DNA of 64,000 nt from the NCBI GenBank assembly GCA_017517385.1, contig JAFWZG010000025.1, positions 1 through 64,000 of the forward strand, in the 5' to 3' direction. Positions 8,939 to 17,774 of this stretch are shown here, piece after piece. A program made the translations under genes and the position numbers. The notes beneath the pieces were generated by a model. That model was not told the origin of the DNA and searched no databases. It saw nothing but the letters and a program-made list of their open reading frames with translations. Source of the stretch: Akkermansia sp. GTDB lineage: Bacteria > Verrucomicrobiota > Verrucomicrobiia > Verrucomicrobiales > Akkermansiaceae. Positions within the stretch are counted from its first letter, which is position 1, and every line of letters begins with the position of its first letter.

Positions 8939-10276
8939 ATGCCTCTGAGCGTCTCAGAGCTGGTAACCCGCCTGAAATACGCCGTTGAAGGCCAGGTAGG
9001 AGAACAGCGCGTAATGGGAGAAATCGGCTCCTGCAAGGCAGCCGGCAGCGGCCACATATACTTCACCCTGAAGGACGCCACCGCGCAGCTGCAGTGTGTT
9101 CTGTACCGCTATCAGGCAGCATACTCTCGGGTACGCCTGCGCGATGGGCTTCAGGTGGAACTGAGTGGGCGAGCCACTGTGTGGGAAGGCCGAGGCTCGC
9201 TGCAATTCATTGTAAGCAGCGTAAAGGAAGCCGGGCTCGGAAACCTGCGCCGCCAATTTGACGAGCTGAAGCTCCGGCTGGAAGCTGAGGGGCTCTTCTC
9301 CCCCGAGCGCAAAAAGCCCATACCGGCGTTCCCGCAGAGTGTAGGTCTCATCACCTCCGCCACCGGTGCCGTCATACAGGATATGCGCCACCGGTTGGAA
9401 AACCGTGCACCTTGGCTGCAAGCCTATTTGCTCCCCGTTCAGGTACAGGGCAAAGGAGCTGAACATGGACTGGCTGAAGCCATACGCCGCTGGAACGAGC
9501 CGGAGCGCTACGGGCTCCCCGCTGTGGATTACCTCATCATCGCGAGAGGCGGCGGCTCATTGGAGGACCTCTGGTGTTTCAACGAAGAAAAGCTAGCGCG
9601 CGCCATAGCCGCCAGCCGCCTCCCCATTGTCAGCGCCGTGGGGCATGAGACAGATTTCACCATTGCCGACTTTGTGGCTGATTTACGCGCGCCCACTCCC
9701 ACCGCCGCCATCGAACTCACCACACCGGATGGCCCCGCTCTCCGGCAGCGCCTTCAGCAACTGAGCAATACCCTGCAGCACAGCCTTAGCCGCGCCCTGC
9801 AGACAGCTCGCCTGCGCCTGCGCCTCATCACCCAAGGTCCGCTCGGCACCCCGCTGCTCACACTGGCCCCCTTCGCCCAGCGGCTGGACGATTTGGAAAA
9901 CGCCCTGTATACCGCCACTACCGAGAAAACCACAGCCGCACATTCCCGGCTGGAAGTGCTCTCCGCCCAAATTTCCCCTCGCACACTCAGCACACGCCTC
10001 ACCGCGGCTCATGCCACCCTCACCGCGGCGCAACAGCACATCACAAACACTGCAGCCACTCGGCTCTCCACCGCACAGGCTGCCCTTCAGGTATACAGCG
10101 CGCGACTGGATGCTGCCAGCCCACAAAAGGCACTAGAGCGTGGCTTCGCCCTCGTCCACACGCCTTCAGGCCGACTTGCACGCAGTACAGCCGAGCTTCC
10201 TCCCGGCAGCACGGCCACCCTTCAACTGGCTGACGGCAGCGTACAAATTCAGAGCATACAGCCTTCTCACAGCTAA
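8939..10276 (+). CDS. xseA: Exodeoxyribonuclease VII large subunit
   Basis: Large subunit of ExoVII, which degrades single-stranded DNA to oligonucleotides in repair. An N-terminal OB-fold (about 1-100) contains VMGEIGSCKAAGSGHIYFTL and is followed by the conserved nuclease region: PQSVGLITSATGAVIQDM, IARGGGSLEDLWCFNEEKLA and SAVGHETDFTIADFVADLRA. The C-terminal half is a long coiled coil. The length (445) is normal. No xseB small subunit is next to it. The gene follows the small HTH-like gene by 9 bp. Confidence 0.96.
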   Translation: MPLSVSELVTRLKYAVEGQVGEQRVMGEIGSCKAAGSGHIYFTLKDATAQLQCVLYRYQAAYSRVRLRDGLQVELSGRATVWEGRGSLQFIVSSVKEAGLGNLRRQFDELKLRLEAEGLFSPERKKPIPAFPQSVGLITSATGAVIQDMRHRLENRAPWLQAYLLPVQVQGKGAEHGLAEAIRRWNEPERYGLPAVDYLIIARGGGSLEDLWCFNEEKLARAIAASRLPIVSAVGHETDFTIADFVADLRAPTPTAAIELTTPDGPALRQRLQQLSNTLQHSLSRALQTARLRLRLITQGPLGTPLLTLAPFAQRLDDLENALYTATTEKTTAAHSRLEVLSAQISPRTLSTRLTAAHATLTAAQQHITNTAATRLSTAQAALQVYSARLDAASPQKALERGFALVHTPSGRLARSTAELPPGSTATLQLADGSVQIQSIQPSHS

Positions 10277-10306
10277 GCCTGCTTCCCAAGTTTACTCCCC
10301 ATTACC

Positions 10307-11374
10307 ATGAAGAGAGAATATAAACTTCCCTCCTTAGCCCTTCCGGATGCTACGCCTGCTATGAGCTTATGCAATCTGGTACAAGATAAGCTCTTTTCCG
10401 AAAGAGCAGCTTTCATTCCGCTGGCATTGGGGTATCTCAATCCAAGCACACCGTACTTTTATCATTTAGGCAGGCAAGGGCATCTCGTCATTTCATCAGA
10501 TAAGCAAGAGGAAAAGCACTCGGCGCTCCACAGTGCCCTACTCTCTCTGCTCTGCAGTTATTCGCCCGATGAATTAATCCTTCTTCTTGCCGGCCCGGCA
10601 GACTCTGAGCTGCACTTCTACCAGCGTCTCCCGCACCTCATCTGCCCGATAACCGACAAAGCCTCACAACTTCTGCGCTGGGTAACCCATGAGATTGAGC
10701 GGCGGCATGAACTTTTCGCCTCCCGAAAGGTAAAAAATATTTCGGATTTCAATGCCACGGCAGCAGAAGATGAAAAGCTCCCGCTCATTATCACCGTCAT
10801 AGATGAGCACCCCGACCTCTCAAAAGCAGCGGCCCCGGAGCTCACAGAGACGCTCAAACGCCTCGCAAGCGCGGAACAATCACCGGGACAAGCCGGTGTC
10901 TACACCATCATCAGCACCAATTCCTGCCGGAGCCACCAGTTGTTCAAATCTCTGGGAGTAGCAGGCATTCTCACATGCAACCGCGATGAACAGTCAGGCG
11001 AGAACCGCGCCCTACTGCTTACCAGCAAGGCAAGCCCCGGCCACGCTACTGCACTGCATTTACCCCGAGTCTCCCGAGCAGACATCACCGCCACAGTGGA
11101 ACACTGTGCAGCACAAGTGCCGGAGGAAGAGCTCATTTCACCGCCGGAACCGGAGCCTACCCTCCTGAGCGCAGATGATGAAAAGCTCTATGAAAAGTGT
11201 GTAAACCTCGTGCGCAGTAAGCAAAAAGCCAGCACAGCCATGCTGCAAAGGCACTTATCCATAGGCTATGGACGCGCCGCCAAAATGATGAATGTAATGG
11301 AGGAACGAGGAATCATCGCTCCGGCAACGAAAGCCCCCTCTTCTTGCCGGGCTGTACTCCCACCTGCCAAATAA
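10307..11374 (+). CDS. FtsK/SpoIIIE-like protein with degenerate Walker A and intact gamma domain
   Basis: The 355 residues align by eye with the FtsK motor RecA fold plus the C-terminal gamma winged helix, with no membrane region. Hallmarks kept: PHLICPIT and EIERRHELFASRKVKNISDFN-like text (the FtsK M-E-RR-ELF-NI-YN signature), a Walker B-like LIITVIDEH (D166, E167), and gamma-domain text ASTAMLQRHLSIGYGRAAKM then MEERGIIAP. The Walker A that should read GATGSGKS is LVISSDKQEEKHSAL (60-74), so ATP-driven translocation is unlikely. The TQRPS motif is also replaced (STNSCRS). It could be a KOPS-type DNA-binding or XerD-contacting factor, or a decoy subunit for a true FtsK elsewhere; this is inference. 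Confidence 0.78.
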   Translation: MKREYKLPSLALPDATPAMSLCNLVQDKLFSERAAFIPLALGYLNPSTPYFYHLGRQGHLVISSDKQEEKHSALHSALLSLLCSYSPDELILLLAGPADSELHFYQRLPHLICPITDKASQLLRWVTHEIERRHELFASRKVKNISDFNATAAEDEKLPLIITVIDEHPDLSKAAAPELTETLKRLASAEQSPGQAGVYTIISTNSCRSHQLFKSLGVAGILTCNRDEQSGENRALLLTSKASPGHATALHLPRVSRADITATVEHCAAQVPEEELISPPEPEPTLLSADDEKLYEKCVNLVRSKQKASTAMLQRHLSIGYGRAAKMMNVMEERGIIAPATKAPSSCRAVLPPAK

Positions 11375-11403
11375 TCATACTCACCACACCAGCAACAGCC
11401 GCC

Positions 11404-12351
11404 TTGTCACCCCATTTTCATACAGCTCTGGCTCCGATGCAGGACGTAACGGACCTTGCCTTCATGCGCACCCTCGCACGCATAGGCTCGCTGCCGGATT
11501 TATTCGTAACGGCCTATTTCCGCAGCACACCCACCACCTGCGCCATAGCAGAGGCGAATCTACGCTGCATCCAAGAGAATGAAACCGGCGTTCCCATACT
11601 AGCCCAGCTGGTCGGCAGTGAATCCGCCCCGCTGATGAGGGATGCCGAGCGGCTGCTTCAGTTGCCCGTAGCCGGCATAAACCTGAACGCAGGCTGCCCC
11701 TCGCCACTGGTGAACCGCCATGGCGCCGGAGCCGAACTTCTAAGAAATCTTACCGCTCTGCAAGACTGCCTGCAAGGGCTGCGCCGCGTGGTACCGGAAG
11801 GAATGTTCAGCGTAAAATGCCGCACCGGCTGGGCAGATGCAGCAGAGTTCCCGGCCATTCTGAGCGAGATTTCAGCAGCCTCACCGGATATGGTGATGGT
11901 GCACGGGCGTACCCGTAAGGCACTGTACACAGCCAATAGCGTGAATACGGAGCCGGTACGAATGGCCGTAAAACACCTGAATTGCCCCGTGTTGGGGAAT
12001 GGTGATATCTGCACCGTGGCTCAGGCCCATGAGTGGATGAGAACCACCACCCCCGCCGGCGTAATGATTGGAAGAGGAGCCGTCAGAAATCCCTACATCT
12101 TCCGCTGCCTGCGCGGTGGAGCCCCGCCCTCCGCTGATGAAATGCGCTTTTACTTCCATGTGCTTATCGAAGAAACAAACCGCATATTACATACCAAAAG
12201 AACTCCCGCAGGCCACTGCAACCGCATGAAAAAATATCTCGCTTTTTGTTATGAGGATTTTACCCCCGAACAAGAACACACCCTGCGCCGCTGCACGAAC
12301 ATCTCTGATATGCAACGAATACTCTCAGAAGCAAGCGCCCCGCTGACTTAA
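11404..12351 (+). CDS. tRNA-dihydrouridine synthase family protein
   Basis: FMN enzyme that reduces uridine to dihydrouridine in tRNA D-loops. Family motifs are LAPMQDVTDLAFMR at the N-terminus, INLNAGCPSP (active-site Cys in the NxGCP motif), SVKCRTGW, MVHGRTRKALY and GVMIGRGAVRNPYIF. The subfamily (DusA/B/C) cannot be fixed by eye. No ATG precedes the conserved LAPMQD; the start is taken as TTG at 11404, which gives a short conventional N-terminus. Another TTG at 11344 would overlap the upstream gene by 31 bp. The upstream gene's stop is 30 bp before the chosen start, so the two may be cotranscribed. Confidence 0.88.
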   Translation: MSPHFHTALAPMQDVTDLAFMRTLARIGSLPDLFVTAYFRSTPTTCAIAEANLRCIQENETGVPILAQLVGSESAPLMRDAERLLQLPVAGINLNAGCPSPLVNRHGAGAELLRNLTALQDCLQGLRRVVPEGMFSVKCRTGWADAAEFPAILSEISAASPDMVMVHGRTRKALYTANSVNTEPVRMAVKHLNCPVLGNGDICTVAQAHEWMRTTTPAGVMIGRGAVRNPYIFRCLRGGAPPSADEMRFYFHVLIEETNRILHTKRTPAGHCNRMKKYLAFCYEDFTPEQEHTLRRCTNISDMQRILSEASAPLT

Positions 12352-12367
12352 ATTTACTTAAAAAAAC

Positions 12368-12396
12368 TTGACAATCGCACTATTTGTGTGCATAAA
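12368..12396 (+). promoter_or_regulatory. Promoter of the L,D-transpeptidase pair
   Basis: Consensus TTGACA (12368), 17 bp, CATAAA (12391-12396). The predicted leader is about 43 nt. Confidence 0.6.
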
Positions 12397-12445
12397 GAAG
12401 CGTAAGCACACGCAGACAATGCCGGAACTACGGTAATATATACTG

Positions 12446-13042
12446 ATGAAGAAAAAACTATTCATAACCATTTCAACCGCAATCGTCCTGAGCTCCTGTT
12501 CCACTCAGAACGACCTAGCAGCCATGGCCACGGGCGGCTATGCTTTCCGCCCGGAACGCATTAAGATTGACCCCCTCGCTGCAGTGGCACATGGCCATTG
12601 GGACCGCCCTGCCGGTCTAGAAGGCGAGCACCTGATTGTTATCGACACACGGCTTCAACAAGCCAAATACTACATCGCGAACCAGTACGTGGGTAGCAGC
12701 ACCATCTCTTCCGGGCGCGCCGGTCATGGCACCCCCGCCGGTACATTCCGAATCCTCAGCAAGGATGAAGATCACAAGTCCTCCACATACGGCAGCGTGG
12801 TAGACGCTCAGGGTAACACCCTCATTGCAGACTACACAGCCGGCCAGCCCATGCCCGAAGGCGGCATTTATCAGGGCGCTCCCATGAACTTCGGCATGCA
12901 GATTACCAACAACGGCATCTGGATGCATGAGGGATATGTCACCTCCGCTCCGGAAAGCCACGGCTGCATTCGACTCCCTCGCGAAATGGCACGCATCTTC
13001 TTTGAAAACACCCCTGTAGGAACTCAGGTTATTATTAAATAA
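12446..13042 (+). CDS. L,D-transpeptidase (YkuD) lipoprotein, short form
   Basis: The 198-residue YkuD enzyme has a signal peptide ending in lipobox VLSSC. Catalytic motifs are TPAGTFRILSKDEDHKSSTY and HEGYVTSAPESHGCIRLP, with catalytic Cys and His intact. It differs clearly from the two longer enzymes at 3662 and 13070 (no MDIY-type linker, shorter insert before the active site), so it is a separate subfamily. It is the first gene of a two-gene unit with the L,D-transpeptidase 27 bp downstream. Substrate (cross-linking versus lipoprotein attachment) cannot be told from sequence. Confidence 0.93.
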   Translation: MKKKLFITISTAIVLSSCSTQNDLAAMATGGYAFRPERIKIDPLAAVAHGHWDRPAGLEGEHLIVIDTRLQQAKYYIANQYVGSSTISSGRAGHGTPAGTFRILSKDEDHKSSTYGSVVDAQGNTLIADYTAGQPMPEGGIYQGAPMNFGMQITNNGIWMHEGYVTSAPESHGCIRLPREMARIFFENTPVGTQVIIK

Positions 13043-13069
13043 AACCTCTTCTCTCCACCTCTCACACGT

Positions 13070-14005
13070 ATGAACACCATCGGAAAAACTCTCACTTGCT
13101 TGGCAGGGCTCATTGCACTGGGCCTTTTCAGCTCATGCAGCCAGCAAACGCAGGCTCCCGTAGCTCCGGTTGTCCCCCCGAAACCGGATAACTACGAGAT
13201 TTTCGTGCGCTCTCACCCGAATTATCCGAAAATCATGGATATTTACCGGAATCCGGAGTTGATGAGTCAGGCATCACCGCAAAGCCCGATTTACATATGC
13301 CTCTCCGAGCAGCGTGGCCGACTGTATGTCAATGGCCGCGTGGCCGCAGACTGGCCTGTTTCCACGGGCACCGCTGGTCACCCCACTCCCACGGGCTCAT
13401 TCCGTGTGCTTGAGAAAAAGCGCGAGTACAGCTCCCGCACCTGGGGCCGCATGCTGGACGCAGATGGACGCTGCGTGGACGCCAATGCCAATTCCGCTAC
13501 TACACCTGTCCCCGAAGGCGGACGCTTCGTGGGCTCTCCCATGCCCAACTGGCAGCGCCTCACCGGTAACGGCATCGGCATGCACACCGGCAAAGTACGT
13601 GCCGGCCGCAGACTTTCCCATGGCTGCATCCGCACCCCCAACAGCATGGCAAGAGAGCTTTTCGACATCACCGCCACAGGCCGCACCCGTGTGACAGTGT
13701 GTGACGAGCGCGAAAGCTGCTACCCCACCTTCGTGGGCTCTGGCCCCCTTACAAAAGAAGAAACTCACGCTCCGGCACCCGCGCCCGCTGCGCCTGCTAT
13801 TACCGCAGGCCAGCTACAGCCCACGCCCGCAGCTCAGCAGCAGCCTACACCTGCGGCTCAGCAGCCCGCTCCCACGGCGCCCGCTGTTTCCGTAGACCAG
13901 CAGCAGCCCTCTCCCGAGAATCAGCAAGCAGCTCCAGCTGTTTCCACAGAGCAGCAGCAACCCACCCCCGATGCTCAGTTGCAACCGGTTCCCACAGCAG
14001 AATAA
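13070..14005 (+). CDS. L,D-transpeptidase (YkuD) lipoprotein with Gln/Pro/Ala tail
   Basis: Paralogue of the enzyme at 3662: both share YVNGRVA-DWPVSTGT, TPTG-FR-LEKK, GxHxGKVxxGRRLSHGCIR. The signal peptide ends in lipobox FSSC. After the catalytic domain (about 60-215) comes a low-complexity tail of about 85 residues built from AAQQQPTP/AVSxxQQQPxP-like repeats, probably a wall-spanning or unstructured segment. It follows the short L,D-transpeptidase by 27 bp and ends at a terminator, so the window holds three such enzymes in two operons. Confidence 0.93.
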   Translation: MNTIGKTLTCLAGLIALGLFSSCSQQTQAPVAPVVPPKPDNYEIFVRSHPNYPKIMDIYRNPELMSQASPQSPIYICLSEQRGRLYVNGRVAADWPVSTGTAGHPTPTGSFRVLEKKREYSSRTWGRMLDADGRCVDANANSATTPVPEGGRFVGSPMPNWQRLTGNGIGMHTGKVRAGRRLSHGCIRTPNSMARELFDITATGRTRVTVCDERESCYPTFVGSGPLTKEETHAPAPAPAAPAITAGQLQPTPAAQQQPTPAAQQPAPTAPAVSVDQQQPSPENQQAAPAVSTEQQQPTPDAQLQPVPTAE

Positions 14006-14030
14006 AGGAGATTGAAAAGCATTTAACACA

Positions 14031-14062
14031 CGCAGTTCCTGAACAGGGAGCTGCGTTTTTTT
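14031..14062 (+). terminator. Rho-independent terminator
   Basis: A 10-bp stem (14031-14040 with 14046-14055, CGCAGTTCCT/GGGAGCTGCG, two G-T pairs) is followed by seven Ts. Confidence 0.88.
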
Positions 14063-14066
14063 GCGC

Positions 14067-14095
14067 TTGCCAACAGATTTTTTACATGGTATACT
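14067..14095 (+). promoter_or_regulatory. Promoter of purB
   Basis: TTGCCA (14067), 17 bp, TATACT (14090-14095). The predicted leader is about 18 nt and ends with AAGAGAT, a possible ribosome site. Confidence 0.68.
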
Positions 14096-14119
14096 GACGG
14101 CTCACCTGTTTTAAGAGAT

Positions 14120-15544
14120 ATGAACGCAATTCCTAACGTACTTGCAGGGCGCTATGCCTCCGATGCCATGAAGGCCATCTGGTCCGCTGAGGGCCGAATC
14201 GTACTCGAGCGTGAGTTCTGGATCGCCGTCATGAAAGCGCAGAAAGACCTTGGGCTGGACATTCCGCAAGAGGCCATAGATGCCTACGAGAGCGTGAAAG
14301 GCAGCGTTAATATCGAATCCATCAACAACCGCGAGCGCATCACCCGCCATGATGTGAAAGCCCGCATCGAGGAGTTCTGCGATCTCGCCGGCCACCAGCA
14401 CATCCACAAGGGTATGACCAGCCGTGATCTCACGGAAAATGTGGAGCAGCTGCAGATTTGGCGCGGCATGCAGATAATCCGTGATAAGGCAGTGGCTGTA
14501 CTGGACCGCATGAGCAAGCATGCCGCCGCATGGCGTGACGTGGTGTTCGCAGCTCGCACCCACAATGTAGCCGCACAGGCCAGCACCATGGGCAAGCGCG
14601 TAGCCATGTTCGGCGAGGAGCTCGTACACTGGACATGGGCATGGGTGAGCATGATGGAGCGTTACCGTGTGCGTGGTCTGAAAGGTGCCGTTGGTACCCA
14701 GCTGGACCAGCTCTCCCTCTTCGCCAAGAACCCTGAGACCGTTCGCGAGCTGGAAAACCGCATCTGCGCCCACCTCGGCATCTCCACCAAGTGGATGAAC
14801 GTGGGCCAGGTCTACCCCCGCTCGCTGGACTTCGAAATTATCTCCGGCCTAGTGGGCCTTTCCTGCGCCCCCAGCAGCTTCTGCAAAACATGGCGCCTCA
14901 TGGTGGGCCACGAGCTCTGCACGGAAGGCTTCGCCAAGGGCCAGACCGGCTCCAGCGCCATGCCCCACAAGCAGAACCCCCGCTCCTGCGAGCGCGTAAA
15001 CGGCTTCCATGCCATTCTGAAAGGCCATCTGAGCATGATTGGCGGCATCGTAGGTGACCAGTGGAACGAGGGTGACGTCTCCTGCTCCGTGGTACGCCGC
15101 TGCGTGCTGCCGGATGCCTTCATGGCAGCTGACGGCCTGTTTGAAACCTTCCTGACCGTGATGGACCAGATGGACATCTACCGCCCTGTCATCACCACCG
15201 AGCTGAACCGCTACCTGCCCTTCCTCATGACCACCACCATCATGATGGCAGCCGTGAAGCGTGGTGTAGGCCGCGAAGAAGCTCACGAAGTCATCAAAGA
15301 ACATGCTGTTGCCGTGTCCGACGACCTGCGCAAGGGCAGCATCGCCACGAATGACCTACTGGACCGCTTGGGTGCCGATGGCCGCCTGAAGCTTACCCGC
15401 GAGGAAATTCAGGAGATTTATGATGCCAACGCCGGCGACACCGGCATGGCCGCAGACCAAGTAGACGCCTTCTGCGATATGGTGGCAGAACTCGCCGCCA
15501 AGTACCCCGCCGGTGTGGGTTACACCCCTGGTGCCATTCTGTAA
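14120..15544 (+). CDS. purB: Adenylosuccinate lyase
   Basis: Fumarase/aspartase-superfamily enzyme acting twice in purine synthesis (SAICAR to AICAR, and adenylosuccinate to AMP). The signature SSAMPHKQNPRSCE is intact, with the flexible-loop Ser and Lys. Other conserved blocks are HDVKARIEEFC, IHKGMTSRDLTEN and ARTHNVAAQASTMGKR, where the conserved HxQ is replaced by HNV/AQ spacing. Length (474) matches the longer animal/Bacteroidota-like type. It is followed after 17 bp by a glycosidase gene, which may be cotranscribed despite unrelated function. Confidence 0.95.
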   Translation: MNAIPNVLAGRYASDAMKAIWSAEGRIVLEREFWIAVMKAQKDLGLDIPQEAIDAYESVKGSVNIESINNRERITRHDVKARIEEFCDLAGHQHIHKGMTSRDLTENVEQLQIWRGMQIIRDKAVAVLDRMSKHAAAWRDVVFAARTHNVAAQASTMGKRVAMFGEELVHWTWAWVSMMERYRVRGLKGAVGTQLDQLSLFAKNPETVRELENRICAHLGISTKWMNVGQVYPRSLDFEIISGLVGLSCAPSSFCKTWRLMVGHELCTEGFAKGQTGSSAMPHKQNPRSCERVNGFHAILKGHLSMIGGIVGDQWNEGDVSCSVVRRCVLPDAFMAADGLFETFLTVMDQMDIYRPVITTELNRYLPFLMTTTIMMAAVKRGVGREEAHEVIKEHAVAVSDDLRKGSIATNDLLDRLGADGRLKLTREEIQEIYDANAGDTGMAADQVDAFCDMVAELAAKYPAGVGYTPGAIL

Positions 15545-15561
15545 CTCACCCGCCAGCCTCC

Positions 15562-17739
15562 ATGCCGGAACCGAAAGAACAGGTACTGTTTGAAAACTCA
15601 GCCTATCGTCTCACCGAGAAAGGTCTGCAGCAGCACAATGGACTTTCGGCCCGGCTGGAAGGGCCGGCCAAACTTGTCATCAATCGCGAGGGGGAACCCC
15701 CGCGCGAAATTACTATACCGCCCCTGCCCGCCGGCTGCACCGGCATGCGCAGCAGCATCCCCATCCTCACGGCCATGTACAACCTCGCCATGCATGAGCT
15801 CATGGCCAATGTACAGCAGGACGGCACCATGCTCGCCGGCGCTAACTGGAGCACTGTATGGACTCGGGATATCGCCTTCACAGCCGCCCTTGGCGCCAGC
15901 CTTGCCGCACCGCAAGAAGTGCTTGCCAGCTTGAAATCCCGCGTGAAGGATGGTGCCATTATGCAAGATACCGGCACAGGTGGCGGATGGCCTATATCCA
16001 CAGACCGCGTATCTTGGGCCCTCGGTGCTTGGGATTTGTACCTCACTCAAGGAGACCGCGAATGGCTGAAAGAAAGCTGTGATATTTTGTGCGCCACCCT
16101 TGCACAAGATGATGCCGTACTGCCTAAGCACACCCCTCTTCGCCCGGGTGAAACCTCCTTCTTAGACTGGCGTGAGCAAAGCTACCCGGACTGGATGACT
16201 CCGGCAGATATAGGCGCCTCATACGCCTTCAGCACCAACGTACTGTACTACATGGCCCTAAACATCACCTCACGCATGCTTTCCGAGCTGGAGAGGGAAG
16301 ATGAAGCCGCCACCTACCGCACAAAAGCGCAGGAACTTAACAAAGCCATAGAGCAGGCTTTCTGGAACCGCGCCAATAATCAGTACAGCATGTTCCTCAC
16401 ACCGGATGGTTGCAGAGACGAACACACGGATGCTCTAGCCAATGCTCTGGCTGTCATCAGCGGCCTTGCCGGAGAACACGCTACACACGCCATGGCCACG
16501 CTGCCCCGCAGCCCATGGGGCACCCCGGCCTTCGCGCCATACAAACCCAGCAGTGCAAATGCGTACCATAACCGCGCCATTTGGCCCTTCCAAGAGGCCT
16601 TTGTACTGCGTGCCCAGGCTGAGATGCGAGATACCGCCGGAGCGGCCTTCAGCATGGCCTCTATTCTACGCGCAGCACTCGCGTTCGGCACCAACAAGGA
16701 AAACTTCCATGCCGAAACCGGCGAAGCCACTGATACCATTCAGAACTCAGACCGCCAGCTCTGGAGCGTAGCCGGCATGCTCGGGCTCTTCTACTACTCC
16801 TTGTTCGGCATTAACTATGAGCATGACACCATCGTGTTCACCCCCTGCGTACCAAAGGCCTTTGCCGGCAGCCACTGGCTCACGAATCTGCGCATACGCG
16901 ACATGGTGCTGAATGTGCACATCAATGGTTATGGCACGGATATTTGCTCCGTTCTCATCAACGGCAAACCCGCCACACCCATTCTCCCGCTGGATACCGC
17001 TGGCAATCTCCAGATAGAAATCGAGCTCATTCCTGAGGATTCAGAAGAACCGGACCGCCACTTCCCGGAGGCTTACGAAAACCTCCCCGAGCCCGAGTGG
17101 GATTCTCCCACACTCACCCACCTTCGCTGGTTACCCGTGGAAGGAGCAGCCAGCTACTACGTCTTTGCTAACGGAACAGCTCTGGGAACCACCCCTGAGT
17201 GCAGCTTCCCCATCTCCCGCCCGGACCTCTTCAGGAATGTGTACCGCGTGCAAGCTATCAACCATGGTAACAGCAGCCGCCTGAGCCGCCCCGCCGTATT
17301 CCACTCTGAGGGCTCCCTGCACAGGCTCAGCCCTCAGACCATAGGTGAAAATGCTGAATACCCCGTAGAAAACCAACAGGCATGGCTAGACACTAAGCCC
17401 TGCACCGCCCTGTTGAACTACGGCACCATAGCACTTGCCGCCGGCACCTATGAGCTCAGCCTGCAATACAGCAATGCCACAGCCTCACTGAGAGATGGTG
17501 ACAGCTGTGCTCTGCGAGAGCTGCTCATAGACGATGAGCCCGTAGGTATTATCCCCCTGCCTCACAACACCGAGCCCGGAAACTGGGAGCAGTACTCTCA
17601 CTCTGCCCCTATCACCGTAACCCTTGCCAGCAGGCGGCACCACTTCTCACTGCGCTACAACCCTGCAAACTGCAAGAATACAAATGGAGAGCTAAATCAG
17701 TGCATGGTACGCGCGCTCACAATCTCACGCGTCAGCTGA
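15562..17739 (+). CDS. (alpha/alpha)6 glycosidase-like protein with beta-sandwich C-terminus, cytoplasmic
   Basis: The 725-residue protein has no signal peptide. Residues about 85-400 show a six-hairpin glycosidase pattern: TVWTRDIAFTAALGASL, GGGWPISTDRVSWALGAWD, ETSFLDWREQSYPDWM, AYHNRAIWPFQEAFVLRA and ATDTIQNSDRQLWSVAGML. Acidic residues in WTRD and FLDW are candidate catalytic ones. This is the COG3408/MGH1-like style (rhamnosidase, amylo-glucosidase, GH63/GH78 relatives); the substrate is not known. Residues about 510-590 look fibronectin-III-like (LRWLPVEGAASYYVFAN), and the last 130 residues resemble a carbohydrate-binding jelly roll. Cytoplasmic location suggests processing of imported oligosaccharide or glycogen. 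Confidence 0.75.
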   Translation: MPEPKEQVLFENSAYRLTEKGLQQHNGLSARLEGPAKLVINREGEPPREITIPPLPAGCTGMRSSIPILTAMYNLAMHELMANVQQDGTMLAGANWSTVWTRDIAFTAALGASLAAPQEVLASLKSRVKDGAIMQDTGTGGGWPISTDRVSWALGAWDLYLTQGDREWLKESCDILCATLAQDDAVLPKHTPLRPGETSFLDWREQSYPDWMTPADIGASYAFSTNVLYYMALNITSRMLSELEREDEAATYRTKAQELNKAIEQAFWNRANNQYSMFLTPDGCRDEHTDALANALAVISGLAGEHATHAMATLPRSPWGTPAFAPYKPSSANAYHNRAIWPFQEAFVLRAQAEMRDTAGAAFSMASILRAALAFGTNKENFHAETGEATDTIQNSDRQLWSVAGMLGLFYYSLFGINYEHDTIVFTPCVPKAFAGSHWLTNLRIRDMVLNVHINGYGTDICSVLINGKPATPILPLDTAGNLQIEIELIPEDSEEPDRHFPEAYENLPEPEWDSPTLTHLRWLPVEGAASYYVFANGTALGTTPECSFPISRPDLFRNVYRVQAINHGNSSRLSRPAVFHSEGSLHRLSPQTIGENAEYPVENQQAWLDTKPCTALLNYGTIALAAGTYELSLQYSNATASLRDGDSCALRELLIDDEPVGIIPLPHNTEPGNWEQYSHSAPITVTLASRRHHFSLRYNPANCKNTNGELNQCMVRALTISRVS

Positions 17740-17774
17740 TTTCCCACCGCACGCAATCAGCACAAACATTCACC

